DNA of 64,000 nt from Nymphaea colorata (GCF_008831285.2 NC_045150.1:10244001-10308000); one strand, 5' to 3'; counted from the stretch's first letter, positions 22,780 through 34,612 are shown. Notes: generated from the letters alone by a model not told the origin. Program-made: numbers and translations.

Positions 22780-25089
22780 AAATGTGGATGAAGCTGGACT
22801 AGGGCTAGCTAGATGATAAAATCTTGAAGGGTCTGGTAATTAATAGCCATCATTTTCTTTCTTAATAAGACCAGAAAAAATATGTTATCAATTAAACATT
22901 TTCATTATTTGGGTCAAATGACTCATAAATCCAGTGTTTCTTTGGTCAATGTTTGCCATGAGCCAGACCCAACAAGCATTCAATCGACCATATTTTTTGT
23001 GTTAAGACTGTACCAATTTAAAAAATAAACACAATCTATAGAGATCTTCCCTTGTGCCGGTTGAGCAAGATGGGTATTTCATCCTACCGCTCAACAAGAG
23101 GGGTATTTCATCCCTATAGCCAATTCTGTATCAGGTGTACCACAGTTGCAGGTTCATTGAAATTCAACATAATCAGCCTCTGTGATGGTAAACCCTAAAT
23201 AAAATGTACTTATTTCATTGTCAGAAATAAATAATGAATCATGACTAGTTTAGACCTAAAATTGAGCAAGGTCATCTGTAGACTTAGATAATGTTTGTTA
23301 TTTGTTGGGTTAGGCATCTTCCTAGATAGAAAACATACTAGAAGCATCAAACAAATCAATGCTAGTGGGAATATATATATATATATATATGTTATATTTA
23401 TATATATGAGTGTGTGTGTGTGTGTGTTGAAATTAGGCAGCTATTTCTGTGCTTGGATGGTTATTTTGTATTGTTCAAAACTGCCATAAAAGTTTGGTTC
23501 CATAATTGAAAACCATGGTCAAGCAATTGATCGTTGCAAATGCATCTTTTGTGATGTTTTTTATCGACAACAAGCAAACAAATAACCATTCAGCCGTGGA
23601 GGTTCATCTTTGAATCACTTGAATATTCAGAAATGATTGCTCCAATCGATTGTTAATCACCCATTTTAATTACCCTTAAACATGTTTAAAGTATGATGAC
23701 ATTCGTTTATTTTCCAGTCAACGTTGTAAAATATATGGATCATATGAATATCCCATCAAAGGATGTAGGATGGCCCAGCAAAGCAAAATTACTATGATCT
23801 TTCAAAAAATTGATTCCTCATGACATGAATAATTTCACACTAGCCCGCCAACTTGTGATCTCAACCCCTTCTTTAGTGGGGGAGCCAAGAATTTTTGGCT
23901 GAAGGGCACGTGAGTCACCGACCTGGGTCTGATGTGGGGACTATGATGTGACAGCAACTAGGTCCAGCATCATCGCAACAATACTGATGTGGGGCAATGG
24001 TGCACAGCAACCCACACTTCGCTTCAATACTTCCCTTCTTACAACATGTTCAATGCTTATTGTGGTTACCTAAGGAATACGTTAAGATGTCTCTCTTATT
24101 GATCAAAGGTGATTGGAATTCTTCAACACAAGAATATTCAAACGCTATTACTTAAAATTTCTTGGATTGTGGAGAAGGGTGCAGAAAGCACAAAAAGTTG
24201 CATGCAATCCCCAGTAAATGACGCAAGAACTTGTTACATCACTAGCTAATGTCACCAGCCACCGTTTGTCCCCAGGCAAAATGTTCCAATCTTGGTGTCT
24301 ATAAATTATGACATAGAAAGTGATTTAATTACTGTCATTTGTATATTTAATTACCTATTTGATATCTCTTGAATAGAACGAGGGGCTCCCTCGACAGTTT
24401 AAGAACGCAAAAACCTATTTGATTTCACAAGCAGTGGCTGCCGGAAGTTCATGGTACAAATTACATTATTATACAAGAATTTTTGTTAGGTACTGGAAAA
24501 CTATATATTTTAAACTTAGAACATGGTAGCTTCTCAACTTGATTGCAAGATAAGCTAAGCAAGGTTATAATCAATCACCAAAATATGGAGTACATCACTG
24601 ACTTGTGGAGTTTGGTGCATGTTGGATGGAGAGTCTATGCTTCACGCCTTCAAACTAAGCAGAGTCCAAAAATCACCAAAATGGTTTTATGCTAGAGATC
24701 AAGCTGAAGAAAAATAGAACCCTAAAGGGGTAGTGGCAAAGCCAAATTTCTGACTGGGGGTAGGTAGTATTAGTTTCACTTTCAACTTTAAGGTATATAA
24801 AAAAAATTAAAAAAGAAAGAAGTATCAATGACAGGTACGAGAAATTTCTTACAAAATCCGCAATGCAGCTCCACTACTGTTAAGGAGTCATTTGGCAGCG
24901 GGGACATTCATACAGTTTTCATAATAAGAACAACCCCTAAATAGGTAGACAAAATGGGGGATGCTTAGCAGAAGTCGAACCGAGCGTGAGTGACTATACA
25001 CAATTTCCCTAGATCTCTTTCCTCCAATGAAAAAGATTGAAAACCAGAAAGTGAGAAAACAGAACACATAACAACTACGAACCATGAAG
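22780..25089. repeat. segment family K (related to 36985-38400, 29940-30620, inverted 62880-64000)
   Basis: Shared blocks occur in the same order in 36985-38400, for example TTTTTTGTGTTAAGACTG near 22995 and AAAACTATATATTTTAA near 24500. The 23890-24440 part is missing from 36985-38400 but present, inverted, at 63470-64000. A short-frame stretch reading IGILQHKNIQTLLL (about 24110-24160) is kept in both. I do not recognise a protein. Confidence 0.75.
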
Positions 25090-28000
25090 AAGAGAAAACA
25101 GATCTATTTAGATGGGTGCTTTATGTTACTTCATGCCTAAGAAGTTGCGGTCCTTCCAGTTTTCACCTTTAACCTCTACAAATCAGACCTTAGGCATGCA
25201 ATATATTGGATCATATAGATATGTAGCCCTCCACATACACCATCAAAAGTATATCAGATGCCCACCTAAGCAAGAAATTAAGTCTAAGATGTCTGAGAAA
25301 ACTTTTTCCTATAGATGGATAAGCAAATGCAAGTCCATCAATTCGAGATCCAATTCCAGATGGATAAGCATCGCATCGATTGAGGAATCAACAAGCGATA
25401 TCCCATGACAATGATGGTGGCCAAAGTGCAGTTTCTTCTCTCCACCGCGGTGGACCCGAAGCCCCGATATGAGATTGAGTTGCGTGCACATCCAAACACA
25501 CAAGTCTGCTGTGGAAAAAGATGGGGTTTTGATATGTTCAATTGTTTTAATAAAGAAATGTTTATTTTAGACTTTTTTGACCTTTTCATAACCTTTTTTC
25601 TACTCTTTTAAAATGTTTCTACAGAGAAAAAATATGGGGTTGGGGTACTTTTGAATTTTTTAATAAAATGATGTTTATTTTAGACTTTTAAACTCTTTCA
25701 TAATATCTTTCATATATGTATATATATATGTATATATTGAAGATATGTCTTTTCTATAATACCTTTTCTTGGACCGGACACCCTCCTTTCATTATGGCTG
25801 TTACATTAATACAAATATGTTTGTGCTGTCCCATGTGCACCTGAACTCTAAACCTGGTTATATATGTGTCATACTAATGCAAAAATTTTTTGTGCACTGG
25901 TTGTGATGAAAATAGTCCCAATTCACACCGAAAAAAAAATTGGGAAGACAAAAGTGGAAGTCAAAAAAAAAAAAACTATAAAGGACAGACCTTTTGAAAA
26001 TTACTAAAATGTCCCCTTACTATTGGGTATGTACGTTGGGTACCCTTAACCGGGCACTCAACTCAATCTACCCGAACTCAGCTGAATGCTCTCCACTCAC
26101 TGGCTCTTCACGAGCAACTATCACCTCCATTTCTCTCTCTCTCTCTCTCTTTCTGATTCAGCCTGATTTGTTCTTTTATTCTAAAACAGCTCTTAGGGAT
26201 GGTGGAAAGATTAACGGACGATGTGGGCTATTAGAGAGAGAGACATGCATGGAATATTCTTGTGTCAGAATTCCATTGCATCCATGGGTCCATTTTCTTT
26301 CTTTGACAAGTAGCCTAAACCATTGCATCCTGCGTTGTTAGCCGACATGAGGTCTATGTGCATGACCTAGAAGAACGCCTCAGTAGGAAACATATAAATA
26401 TTAAACAACAATCAAGAAGAAGTTGCATGGTGGGTCCGGCCATCTGAAGAGCACGGCTGGACCGTCGATGGATTGAGCCCAGTTTCCTGGACTGGCCTGC
26501 CCTGATTGCGTTTTGAGAAATCCAGGACTTGTCAAACACGATGAGCAGCCATTGACTCCACAGTTGTTCCAAAGGAAAAGGACCGACCTCATCGGTTCGC
26601 AGTTTGAATGGGTCGCCGCAAAACACAGTTACTCGTCGGTGGCGAAGCTAGATATTCAGTGCTGACAGGCTGGCCCTTCAGAAAATCAGTGACCGAGGGA
26701 TGCCATATGCTAATCAGCAAAATAGCTACGGAGCTTTAGCAAGTAAACTAGTAATTTTTGTGTGCCTGTGTTGGCAATTTCCCAGACAAGCCCACATGTT
26801 CCTGCATCATTCTTGGTAAATAGGAGTTGCCTATTGTGATACTTATCAATCCGCCTTAATGGTACTTTAATTCTTCATACTCTCACATTCTGTTTTTCTC
26901 TTGTAAAAGTTGGTTGGAATCAGCCGATTTGAATTGTAGGGGCTTGGCTTGGGATGATCCAAAGTGTTATACAAATCGGCTAATATTTATTTATTTATTT
27001 ATGTTTACTTAGAAGAAACTATCTTCTTCATAAAACCACCAAGGTGGACGTACTGTACATCGTTCAACTCGAATGTTGTTCTTGCCATGGTTTGCAGACA
27101 AGAGAAATAACACATTAGAATGTGACAGCAGCCACAAGATTCAAACCTTGAATTCCTTGGATATAAACTGCCTTGCAGCCCAGTTGCCCTATGTGCCTTG
27201 AGGCAATCAGCCAGTCTTTATTCAAGTGATTCGCAATGAAGCACGATTTAGCCAATTCATCGCCAATCGCCCATTTTAAAAGACGCAGGTGTGCTTACGG
27301 GTTCCTTTAAGTTTGCACTTGATTTTACATTTCATTGAGAGAAATTTCCACAATATTGACAAAGTAGCTCCCATCTTGATCTCACTCTCAAACAGTGGGC
27401 CCACACGGACCATCTACAGTCCAGCATCAGCAGTTTGGCATTGTTGAGGAATCGATCAATGACATCATTGGAGTTGGTCAAAGAGGGCATCTGCAGTTTA
27501 ACCCAACCTGGGGACGTCAAAGGGTTGGGTTAGGTCCAAGGCTTGACAATGCCGTGCTTAGGCTGACCCAAAGCCTTTATTGGCAGTCCAAGCCTGTTCT
27601 GTTTAGTTATTGGGCCAGGGCCTGGCCATCAACTTCATGTTTGTCTTGTACTCAACCTGATATCTATCCTTATTTGAAACTCTTCAGTTTTCATTTTTTA
27701 ATTTTTGGAAACCATTGGGAATATGTCAAGAGTTTGTATGGGAGTCGAATGCTGGCATCATGCCAAAGAATGTGGGAAAAAGAAGTATAAAGGTATGTAT
27801 TTGGGCCAAGTCGAGCCCCCAATGCCCGACCCAGGCAAGCTATCCCAGCGTGTTTTTTTATCTGGCAAGTAGGTCAAATGGTCCCATTTGTCCATCTGGT
27901 GCCTGGCCCAGTGCCTACCCTTAGAGACAGTCATAGTGTTTTGGCAGCATATATACAGGACGTTCGCTACGAAGTTCCCACTGATCTTGTGTGTGTGAGA

Positions 28001-28620
28001 GGTTTCCCATCATTGAGAACTTTCTTGTCAGCTAATTAATATTTTTGGGTGATGCATTTGAAAGAGGCCTAGCTTAAAACCGAACATGGAATCTTTTGCA
28101 CCCTTTAGATATGATAAAAGTCATTTTGTGCATGAGTTTATAGTAATCTAATTAAAATATCATTAGATGCCATAGAGTGGTGCTACTTAGTCTTCACCTA
28201 TAAAAATTAAAACTACTTAAGATATTACTAGTACTTTTATATGGGAGAATTATAGCATGTTGAATGCCCAGTGTTGTTAGGTAATTAAAAAGTTAAAAGT
28301 CTATGGTTGAAAACACCACAAACTGTTGTTGAAATCAAGATAAACTATTATAAAAACACACTACCACAAACCATAAACCGTTGCTAATACCCCTGCAGTG
28401 TCTATATTTTAGCAAATAATGTTTTATTTTGAGCTATACAACAATATCTAGCATCCATCAAATTTGAATCCACACACACACACATATTCAAATTTGTCAT
28501 TTCCTAGATCTTGTCTTATGACTAAAAATAAAGAACGGTCGCTAAAGCATGCAGCTGTATTAGCAACAGTGTATCAAATAGTGCCTATTTAAGGCACTTT
28601 TTTTAATGGTTTATGGGTTT
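25090..28620. repeat. segment-family copy E (related to 7915-10400 and 49460-52570)
   Basis: Almost the whole stretch matches 49460-52570 in order with small gaps. It includes an AT tract (25710-25740), (CT)n at 26131-26152, a SINE-like unit and the CACTACCACAAACC block at 28362. Open frames such as 27395-27790 are not kept open in the paralogues, so I support no gene. Confidence 0.8.
26940..27201 (-). mobile_element. tRNA-derived SINE-like unit (copy 2 of 3)
   Basis: Minus-strand A-box-like GGGCAACTGGGCTGC near 27190 and B-box-like AAGGTTTGAATC near 27145, followed by the same body as at 9640-9905 and a TAAATAAATAAATATT tail. Limits are approximate. Confidence 0.5.
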
Positions 28621-28712
28621 ATCAGTGACATTATTTAACTCTATTAGTCGTGCTTCAATAGTCTTATATGTACTCTTTTTCATAAGCTCAAACAATGAGA
28701 TCAGGTTACTCC

Positions 28713-28985
28713 GAGAAGAGTAGCATAACTGGTCGAGTTAAGAGTTTGGTGAGAGTCAGGTACTCAGTTCCAATACCATGAGCATTATTCTCATGAACCA
28801 TAAAGGTTGGCAGGAGCTACTCCTAAACTGAAGGGAGTGACCGTAAATTCACCTGGTTTTGATGTTTCTCTAGACCCTAGGGTAAAGGGGACGAGTAGAG
28901 CTTATGCCCCTCCTGCATGCAGGCGGCAGGTTCACTCCCGCTCACCCATAACAAAGAAGGGTTTTCTCCACAAGCAAGAGGTCCA
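28713..28985 (+). mobile_element. possible tRNA-derived SINE
   Basis: TAGCATAACTGG resembles an A box, and about 38 bases on CAGTTCCAATACC resembles a B box. A second B-box-like GGTTCACTCCC occurs near 28930, followed by GAAGGGTTTTCTCC. I found no second copy in this window and no target duplication, so this is suggestive only. Confidence 0.35.
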
Positions 28986-29770
28986 CTAAAATGTCATGCA
29001 TTTGAGAACAGTGTTTATAAAAGTTGGCCTGAATTAATTTAAGTCAATTTGAATTGTTTGGCAAACCTGTTTTATTCAGTGGCTGTTGCCCCGTGTTGTT
29101 ATTTAATTATCTTTAAATACATTCAAGATTTTTTCTTTTCTATTTTTCACTTGTTTTTTTAAAAATAGTATACTGATTTAGCTTACCGACAGCCTGCATG
29201 TTGTTTCGCTTTGGGTTTCGGTTCTGATTCCGATTGTTATAAACATTTATTAGAAACGAATGGTCTATAGAATGGATTCATGTTCACTATTACCCAAATA
29301 AATATATATTGTTGAAGGTTCCGCACTGCATTCAATCATCAAGCAAGTAATATTCTTAATTTGCTATTTATTTTAAATGTGCATTTGTCAGTGTGAATTC
29401 AAATTCTATTTTAAAATTTTATACGAACCCTATTTTGATTGTCAGGACCATGAAATGCATGGAAGTACAAAAAATTGAGAATGGGGCTAGAGCCTTTGGT
29501 GGAGTCATCCGTGGGCTGGTGTAGGCAGTTGCCCAAATGGTCCTATCAAATTTCTTTATTTTCATTTTTATGTAAGCTTTCAACTACTTGCTTCTACATA
29601 TGCACCAGTGACCCTATAGGTATGAGATTCTTTAAATTAGTGCCCCTAAGTTCAACATTCCTAACTCTAGCTGCCACTAACCGTGGTTGGAGGTGGAACT
29701 AGATAGATGATAAAATAATGAAGTTTCTGACAATTGATTGTACTAAGTTTTTTCTTAATCATGTAATAAA
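28986..29770. other. no gene seen
   Basis: AT-rich single-copy DNA within this window. The open frame at 29475-29702 shows no recognisable domain. Confidence 0.5.
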
Positions 29771-31452
29771 TATGTTACCAATTGGCAGCTTCGCCATTGA
29801 CCATCAGTGTCAAAAACTCAAGCAGCATCGATTGAAGAAGTGAACAAGCGACATCCCATGACAATGCTGGTGGCTAAAGTTCAGTTTCTCCTCCTCCACC
29901 ACCCTTCCCTCCTCATTCTTCTTGGCTTTTATTTGAATCCCTTGAATATTCAGGAATGACCCGGCCAATCCAGTTTTTAGTCAACCTGATCGGATCATAT
30001 GAAAATCCCATCAAAGGATCTGTAATGGCCCACCAAGCAGGAAAGTTGCCATGATCTTTGAGAAAATTGATTTCTCACTACATGGATAAGCTCGCCCTAA
30101 CCCATCAACTTGTAACCTCAACCTCATCTTTAGTGGCAGTACCCAATTTTTTGACTGAACGTCCCTTGAGTCACCGACCTGAGTTTGATAGTGCCCATGT
30201 GGGCACTATGATGTGACTGGAACTGAGTCCAGCTTTATCACAATATATTTTTTGACTAACTGGTATGGGTAAATATGGTGCACACCGACCCACCCTTAGC
30301 TCCGCTGCTGCCCTTCTTACAACATAGTCTCCTCACAAAATGTTACAATGTCAGCTGGTGTCTAGAAATTAGTGACATAGACAGTTGATTAAATTATTTA
30401 TTTAATTACCTATTTGACATTTCAATATAGCGATGGACTCCCTCGGCAGTTTCCCAGCAAAAAATTACCTACTTGATATCACAAGCAATGGCTGCCGGAA
30501 GGGCATGCTGACCAATTACATTATTATACTTGAACATATATGTTAGGTACGGGAAAACTATATATGTTACACTTAGAACTTGATAACTCGATTGCAAGAT
30601 AATCTAAGCAAAGTTATCATTTGAGAGCAATGTGCTATACTAGTGCAACTAGGGTGGAAGCGCTATGCCAGTTGATGGACATTTGGCTCTACTCACAAGC
30701 GCATGGGCATTATGGGAAGCCGGATTTCAGTTTTCACTCAAACTGAAACTTGAAACTGGTTATGTTTACACCCCTATAAAAAATCGTACATAATAAGTAA
30801 AAAATAAAAATAAATTTTTAGAAGGACAAAAAGGGTTTGTAAAAAAGTAAAAAATCCCAAAATATACACTTCTTTACAAAAAAAAGTCAAAAATACCCCA
30901 ACCCCTTTCTTTTTTTTCCCCTTTGCTATACATTTGTGTGTACAACCTTGTGCATGTAACTCGATATTAATATATGTTATTTTATGTTCCCAAGAAAGAG
31001 ATCAGGATGGGCATTTGCCCACATAAAAGGCATATGAGAAGCTTCAAATGGTAAGTTGTGGGTCTGGTCCGGCCTTATACATGTAAAAACAGTATGGCTG
31101 GACCATTGATACAGGGTGCAACCTAGTTTCTTGGATTGCTATTTTGACAAGTAAAGACTGGTCGAACACAACGAGCAGCCACTCATTTATTTCCATTATT
31201 TGGTTTGACAAGTAGCGGCTGGCTGAACACAACGAGCAGCCACTCATTTACTTGCCACATTTAGTTTTCCAAAGAAAGACCAGCCTGATCCGTTCGGTGT
31301 CCTTTGACCGGACCGGGCACAAACCCTGTACTGACCGACATGAACCAATATCAGTGGACATGGTAGGGGTGTAAAAAGGAGGCCCAGGCCATCGCCGAAA
31401 AGACCTCATGGGACTAGGAATAAGATTATTTAATAAAATAAAGAACTCTGCA
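29771..31452. repeat. patchwork of duplicated segments
   Basis: 29790-29935 matches 4725-4870 and 49660-49800. 29940-30620 matches 23640-24560. 30620-31452 matches 43283-43692 with an extra part. A local tandem duplication of about 60 bases containing AACACAACGAGCAGCCACTC lies at 31142-31252. No gene is seen. Confidence 0.75.
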
Positions 31453-31865
31453 TGTTCCCCTGCATCTAGAGTCTATATAGTCCTTTGCTTTGCAAATGTA
31501 CTTTCTTTGCTTATGTTGAGTCATGGTGTAAGCTTAGTGTTCACCTGTGTCGGAGTACCCTCCCAAAACGGCCCCAAGTGTAATATTGGGATTCCTTGTT
31601 TTGGATGGTCGGCATGAGAATTCTGTAAGTGGCTTCGACTATACTATGTAAGTAAAGTTAAAAGCTTACTTGCTTCCCTCGTGATGTACTCATCTTGTTA
31701 AAGTGAATATATTGCGAGTTTTCTTTCCACACTCTTTTGTATTTTGTATCTTTGTTTTCGAAAAAGCGTTCAAATAATCTGCACCCACTTGAACGAGGTG
31801 AAGGCTTGCGGCTTACTAGCGAGTGTTTGCCATGCCGCGCGGTCTGAAGAAGTCGGCCCGTGACA
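31453..31865 (+). repeat. 5' LTR of the Gypsy element
   Basis: Starts TGTTCCCC and ends GTGACA, 413 bases. The start is fixed by the matching 3' LTR start at 34279 and by an empty site in a paralogous stretch at 43692. The end is fixed by the primer-binding site. Confidence 0.9.
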
Positions 31866-31867
31866 AC

Positions 31868-31880
31868 TAGTATCAGAGCC
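31868..31880 (+). other. primer-binding site of the Gypsy element
   Basis: TAGTATCAGAGCC differs at one base from the complement of the initiator methionine tRNA 3' end, two bases after the LTR. Confidence 0.85.
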
Positions 31881-32021
31881 CAGATTCTGCCCAATCTGGG
31901 GAAGCGATCAGAGAGTCGGTGTAGATTGTCGCGCCAACTTGCTGTTGTTGAGGAAAACACCATGGCATCCCAATACAATCTGTGAGGTGCCAAAGGCAAG
32001 GAGCCGGCCCATCCAGTAGAG

Positions 32022-33014
32022 ATGAGCCCAGCCCATGACCAGGGAAACCTTGAAGGAACGGTGAATAGGTTGGTCGCAGATGTGGCCACCCATGAGGAAG
32101 CCCTCAGCTTTGCTACCGAGACCTTTGAGAGATTCAAGGAGGAGATGAAGTTGATGCGGGAACAGATGGCCGAGTTAGTGGCCATGAACCGATCACTCTC
32201 TAACTTGGTGAAGACCTTGCAGGACGAAGTTGCTAAACTTCGGGCTTCAAATCAGAGACTGCTATATATGAACTCAGCTAGTAGTAGCCATGGGAGGACC
32301 AGTAGGATCGACGTTCAACGTCCGGTGAAATACAGTGGTAGCCGGGATGTGAGGGCGATCGACAACTTTCTGTTCCAAGTCGACTACTACCTGGACCTGC
32401 AGAATGTCATAGAAGAAGCTCTGAAGATCAAGACCCCAAGAATGTTGTTAGAGGGAGATGCTGTGGCTTGGTGGGGGCGCAAAATGTTAGACATCAAGAA
32501 TGGGGACTGCACAATCAGGACCTTCGACGACTTCCGCAAACAGTTGAAGGGATACTTCATGCCCGTGAATGCTGAAAGGCATGCCTATAGGTTGGTTGCA
32601 AACCTGAAACAAACTGGTGCCTTGAGAGATTACATTCGGGCATATCAGAAGATCATGTTGGACATGCCTATGATGCCCGAAAAAGATAAACTTAACTGGT
32701 TCATCATAGGGCTCCAATCTTGGGCCCAAGCCGACGTGGAGAGATCAAATCCTGAGAGCTTAGAGCAGGCATATGTGGCAGCCGAGCGCTTGGCCGACAA
32801 CCAACGCAGAAGCTACATAGATACCTTCAAGTCTACGAATGAGTCCGACCACGACATTAAGAGGGAGGAACGACGAGACAATAGAAGTGAATCGTCGCCC
32901 CATAAGCCAACCGATAGAAAACCCCTCTTTCGCAAGGACAACAATGGGCCACCAAGAGAAGTGACTTGTTGGGTTTGCGGAGGAAGGCACTATACGCGTG
33001 TCTGCCCAAAATGA
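32022..33014 (+). CDS. gag: Gypsy gag polyprotein, open over 330 codons
   Basis: Gag builds the particle around element RNA. Residues about 20-85 are Glu/Lys/Leu-rich with heptad-like spacing and probably form a coiled coil. Residues about 100-250 hold the Retrotran_gag fold, with LLEGDAVAWW, FRKQLKGYF and LRDYIRAYQ blocks. A basic linker leads to a C-terminal CCHC knuckle (CWVCGGRHYTRVC). The start at 32022 is chosen because it follows the leader and primer-binding site and no upstream in-frame Met fits. It ends in TGA at 33012; a TAG follows at about 33027 in the same frame before the protease part. Normal length for this domain set. Confidence 0.88.
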   Translation: MSPAHDQGNLEGTVNRLVADVATHEEALSFATETFERFKEEMKLMREQMAELVAMNRSLSNLVKTLQDEVAKLRASNQRLLYMNSASSSHGRTSRIDVQRPVKYSGSRDVRAIDNFLFQVDYYLDLQNVIEEALKIKTPRMLLEGDAVAWWGRKMLDIKNGDCTIRTFDDFRKQLKGYFMPVNAERHAYRLVANLKQTGALRDYIRAYQKIMLDMPMMPEKDKLNWFIIGLQSWAQADVERSNPESLEQAYVAAERLADNQRRSYIDTFKSTNESDHDIKREERRDNRSESSPHKPTDRKPLFRKDNNGPPREVTCWVCGGRHYTRVCPK

Positions 33015-33041
33015 GTGAGACCCACCGAATAGGCCAATGCT

Positions 33042-33713
33042 ATGAGGGCTACCGAAGGCGGGACTGAAGAAGGGGAAGGATCGAGGATTGGTGCACTTCA
33101 GCTTCTCAACTCACTGCAACGTGAAGAGAAAGCCAAGGTCACAACGACACCTTCCAGGGAACTCATGTACGTTGAGATTCTGGTGAATGGAAAGCCTACG
33201 ACGGCTATGATAGATATGGGTGCCACGCACAATTTCATCTTAGTTGTGGAGGCGAGGAGACTAGGCCTCACCCTTGAGAGGGGAGAGTTGCGCATGAAGG
33301 CAGTCAACTCAAAGGCAAAGCCCATCCATGGAGTGGCCCGGGATGTGGTTGTGAAGATTGAGAGTTGGTCAGAGAAAGCCAACTTCTCAGTGGTCCCGAT
33401 GGACGATTACCAGATGATTCTTGGCATGGAGCTCCTTAGTGCAGCGAAGATGGTCCCGGTGCCGCATTTGCATAGTGTCAGCATTATGGATCAGAAGTCT
33501 CCCTGCATGTTGCCAGCGGTAACACTGAGGAAAGACAAGGGCAAGGTCGCGATGATATCTACGCTCCAATTGAACAAAGGCCCGAAGCATGGCGACGAGA
33601 TGGACTTGGTGGCAACCAGGGAAGTGCCTAAAAACTCTCCTGGTTTTGGTCCCAGAGGTGCTTGCGCCTATCTTAGAGGAATTCGCAGGGACAATGCCTA
33701 CGAAGCTCCCTAG
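33042..33713 (+). CDS. pro: Gypsy protease (retropepsin) with a short RT start
   Basis: Cuts the element polyprotein. In the same frame as gag but separated by two stops, so gag-pro fusion is broken in this copy. The active-site block reads TAMIDMGATHNFI, with Met in place of the usual Thr/Ser after the catalytic Asp, which probably harms activity. LGMELL near residue 130 is the expected second conserved block. From about 33640 the frame no longer matches the family; the RT start continues in another frame. Confidence 0.85.
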   Translation: MRATEGGTEEGEGSRIGALQLLNSLQREEKAKVTTTPSRELMYVEILVNGKPTTAMIDMGATHNFILVVEARRLGLTLERGELRMKAVNSKAKPIHGVARDVVVKIESWSEKANFSVVPMDDYQMILGMELLSAAKMVPVPHLHSVSIMDQKSPCMLPAVTLRKDKGKVAMISTLQLNKGPKHGDEMDLVATREVPKNSPGFGPRGACAYLRGIRRDNAYEAP

Positions 33714-34020
33714 ATGGCGGCCACCTCAGCATAAAGTGGGCCATGCCCCTACAGAATTGAAGAAACATGCAGATCAAAGACGAGGGTCGATGGAATTTCG
33801 AGCGGGCAACCAAGTCCTTGTGAAGCTTTACGCAGACTGGGCAAGCATCTTTCGCGGCGATGCCGAGCACGGATCAGAAAGTATGAAGGGCCATTTACTG
33901 TGGTCAAGAGGATGGGGAAGCTGGCGTACAAGTTAGATCTTTCGCTAGACTTCAAGGGGCATCCTGTGTTCCACATCCGCAACCTTCAGCCCTTCTATGC
34001 CGATGCTGAAGACCCGGAAA
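33589..34020 (+). pseudogene. fusion of RT start to integrase C-terminus
   Basis: The frame from 33589 reads VPEVLAPILEEFAGTMP, the usual start of Gypsy RT, then joins at about 33735 to LKKHADQRRGSMEFRAGNQV, the GPY/F-type region after the integrase core. A frameshift near 33866 leads to RKYEGPFTVVKRMGKLAYKL and HPVFHIRNLQPFY. The missing middle would cover most of RT, RNase H and the integrase core. The join is a clean internal deletion. Confidence 0.85.
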
Positions 34021-34088
34021 GAAGCCAGCCATGGTGAGAAGCAATCTTGCAACGAGCTCCTTCGACTCGGAGGACCACCAATTGACAG

Positions 34089-34294
34089 TTGGACCAGATC
34101 CTTCGGCATAAAATTTACTACCGTGGCGAACCGAAGCGATACTTGGTCAGGTGGGTAGACGAAGACCAGCCAACAATGGAGTATGGCTTCCGTTTGAAGC
34201 GAAGTCATCCAGAAAATGTTAGGGTCTACCATGAAGCTGCTAGCGTAGAGGACGGCACTTGTTTTGAAGGGGGGAGCTTGTTCCCCTGCGTCTA
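34089..34294 (+). pseudogene. chromodomain-like tail of the Gypsy integrase
   Basis: Reads LDQILRHKIYYRGEPKRYLVRW, split by stops from the integrase part. The ILxHK...YLVRW spacing fits the chromodomain of chromoviruses, which guides integration to chromatin. The later Trp-Glu block of the domain reads TMEYGF and is not typical. The frame overruns the polypurine tract into the 3' LTR. Confidence 0.7.
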
Positions 34295-34364
34295 AAGTAT
34301 GTACAGTCCTTTGCTTTGCAAATGTACTTTCTTTGCTTATGTTGAGTCATGGTGTAAGCTAAGT
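34266..34364 (+). repeat. polypurine tract and truncated 3' LTR of the Gypsy element
   Basis: GAAGGGGGGAG (34266-34276) is the second-strand primer. TGTTCCCC at 34279 starts the 3' LTR, which matches the 5' LTR until about 34364 and then breaks off against segment DNA related to 6500 and 20030. Confidence 0.9.
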
Positions 34365-34612
34365 GATGACAATTTCTTTCATACATGGTTATGGTTATGT
34401 ATCTTCTGGTGAAAGATTTGGATCATTCCCAATGAAGTCTTCTTTGCTAATGCACGTTTTAATTTCCACCATTTATTGCAAACCTTTTGAAGGTAGATTT
34501 TTAGCTATCGTGAAGGCTTTCTGGCTGTCGGATTGGTTCCTCACTTCTTCTATACTGCTTGTTCTCTATTTCCTTTTGTTTTTCCATTACTCTTTACTTT
34601 CATTTAATACAA

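Larger units (their letters stand above)
31453..34364 (+). mobile_element. Ty3/Gypsy chromovirus-type element with internal deletion
   Basis: Order: full 5' LTR, primer-binding site, gag, protease, a short RT start, integrase C-terminus, chromodomain-like tail, polypurine tract and the first 86 bases of the 3' LTR. RT, RNase H and the integrase core are gone. The Gypsy order (integrase last) and the chromodomain-like tail point to the chromovirus group. The two LTR starts differ at about six of 87 positions by eye. Open gag and protease frames suggest this is the least decayed element in the window. It could only have moved with enzymes supplied by a relative. Confidence 0.92.

Noticed and set aside
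27395-27790. Plus-strand open frame of 131 codons
   Set aside because: Not open in the close paralogues at 51500-51900 and 10100-10400; no domain seen.
32487-32990. Minus-strand frames inside the Gypsy gag
   Set aside because: Shadows of the 330-codon gag on the plus strand.
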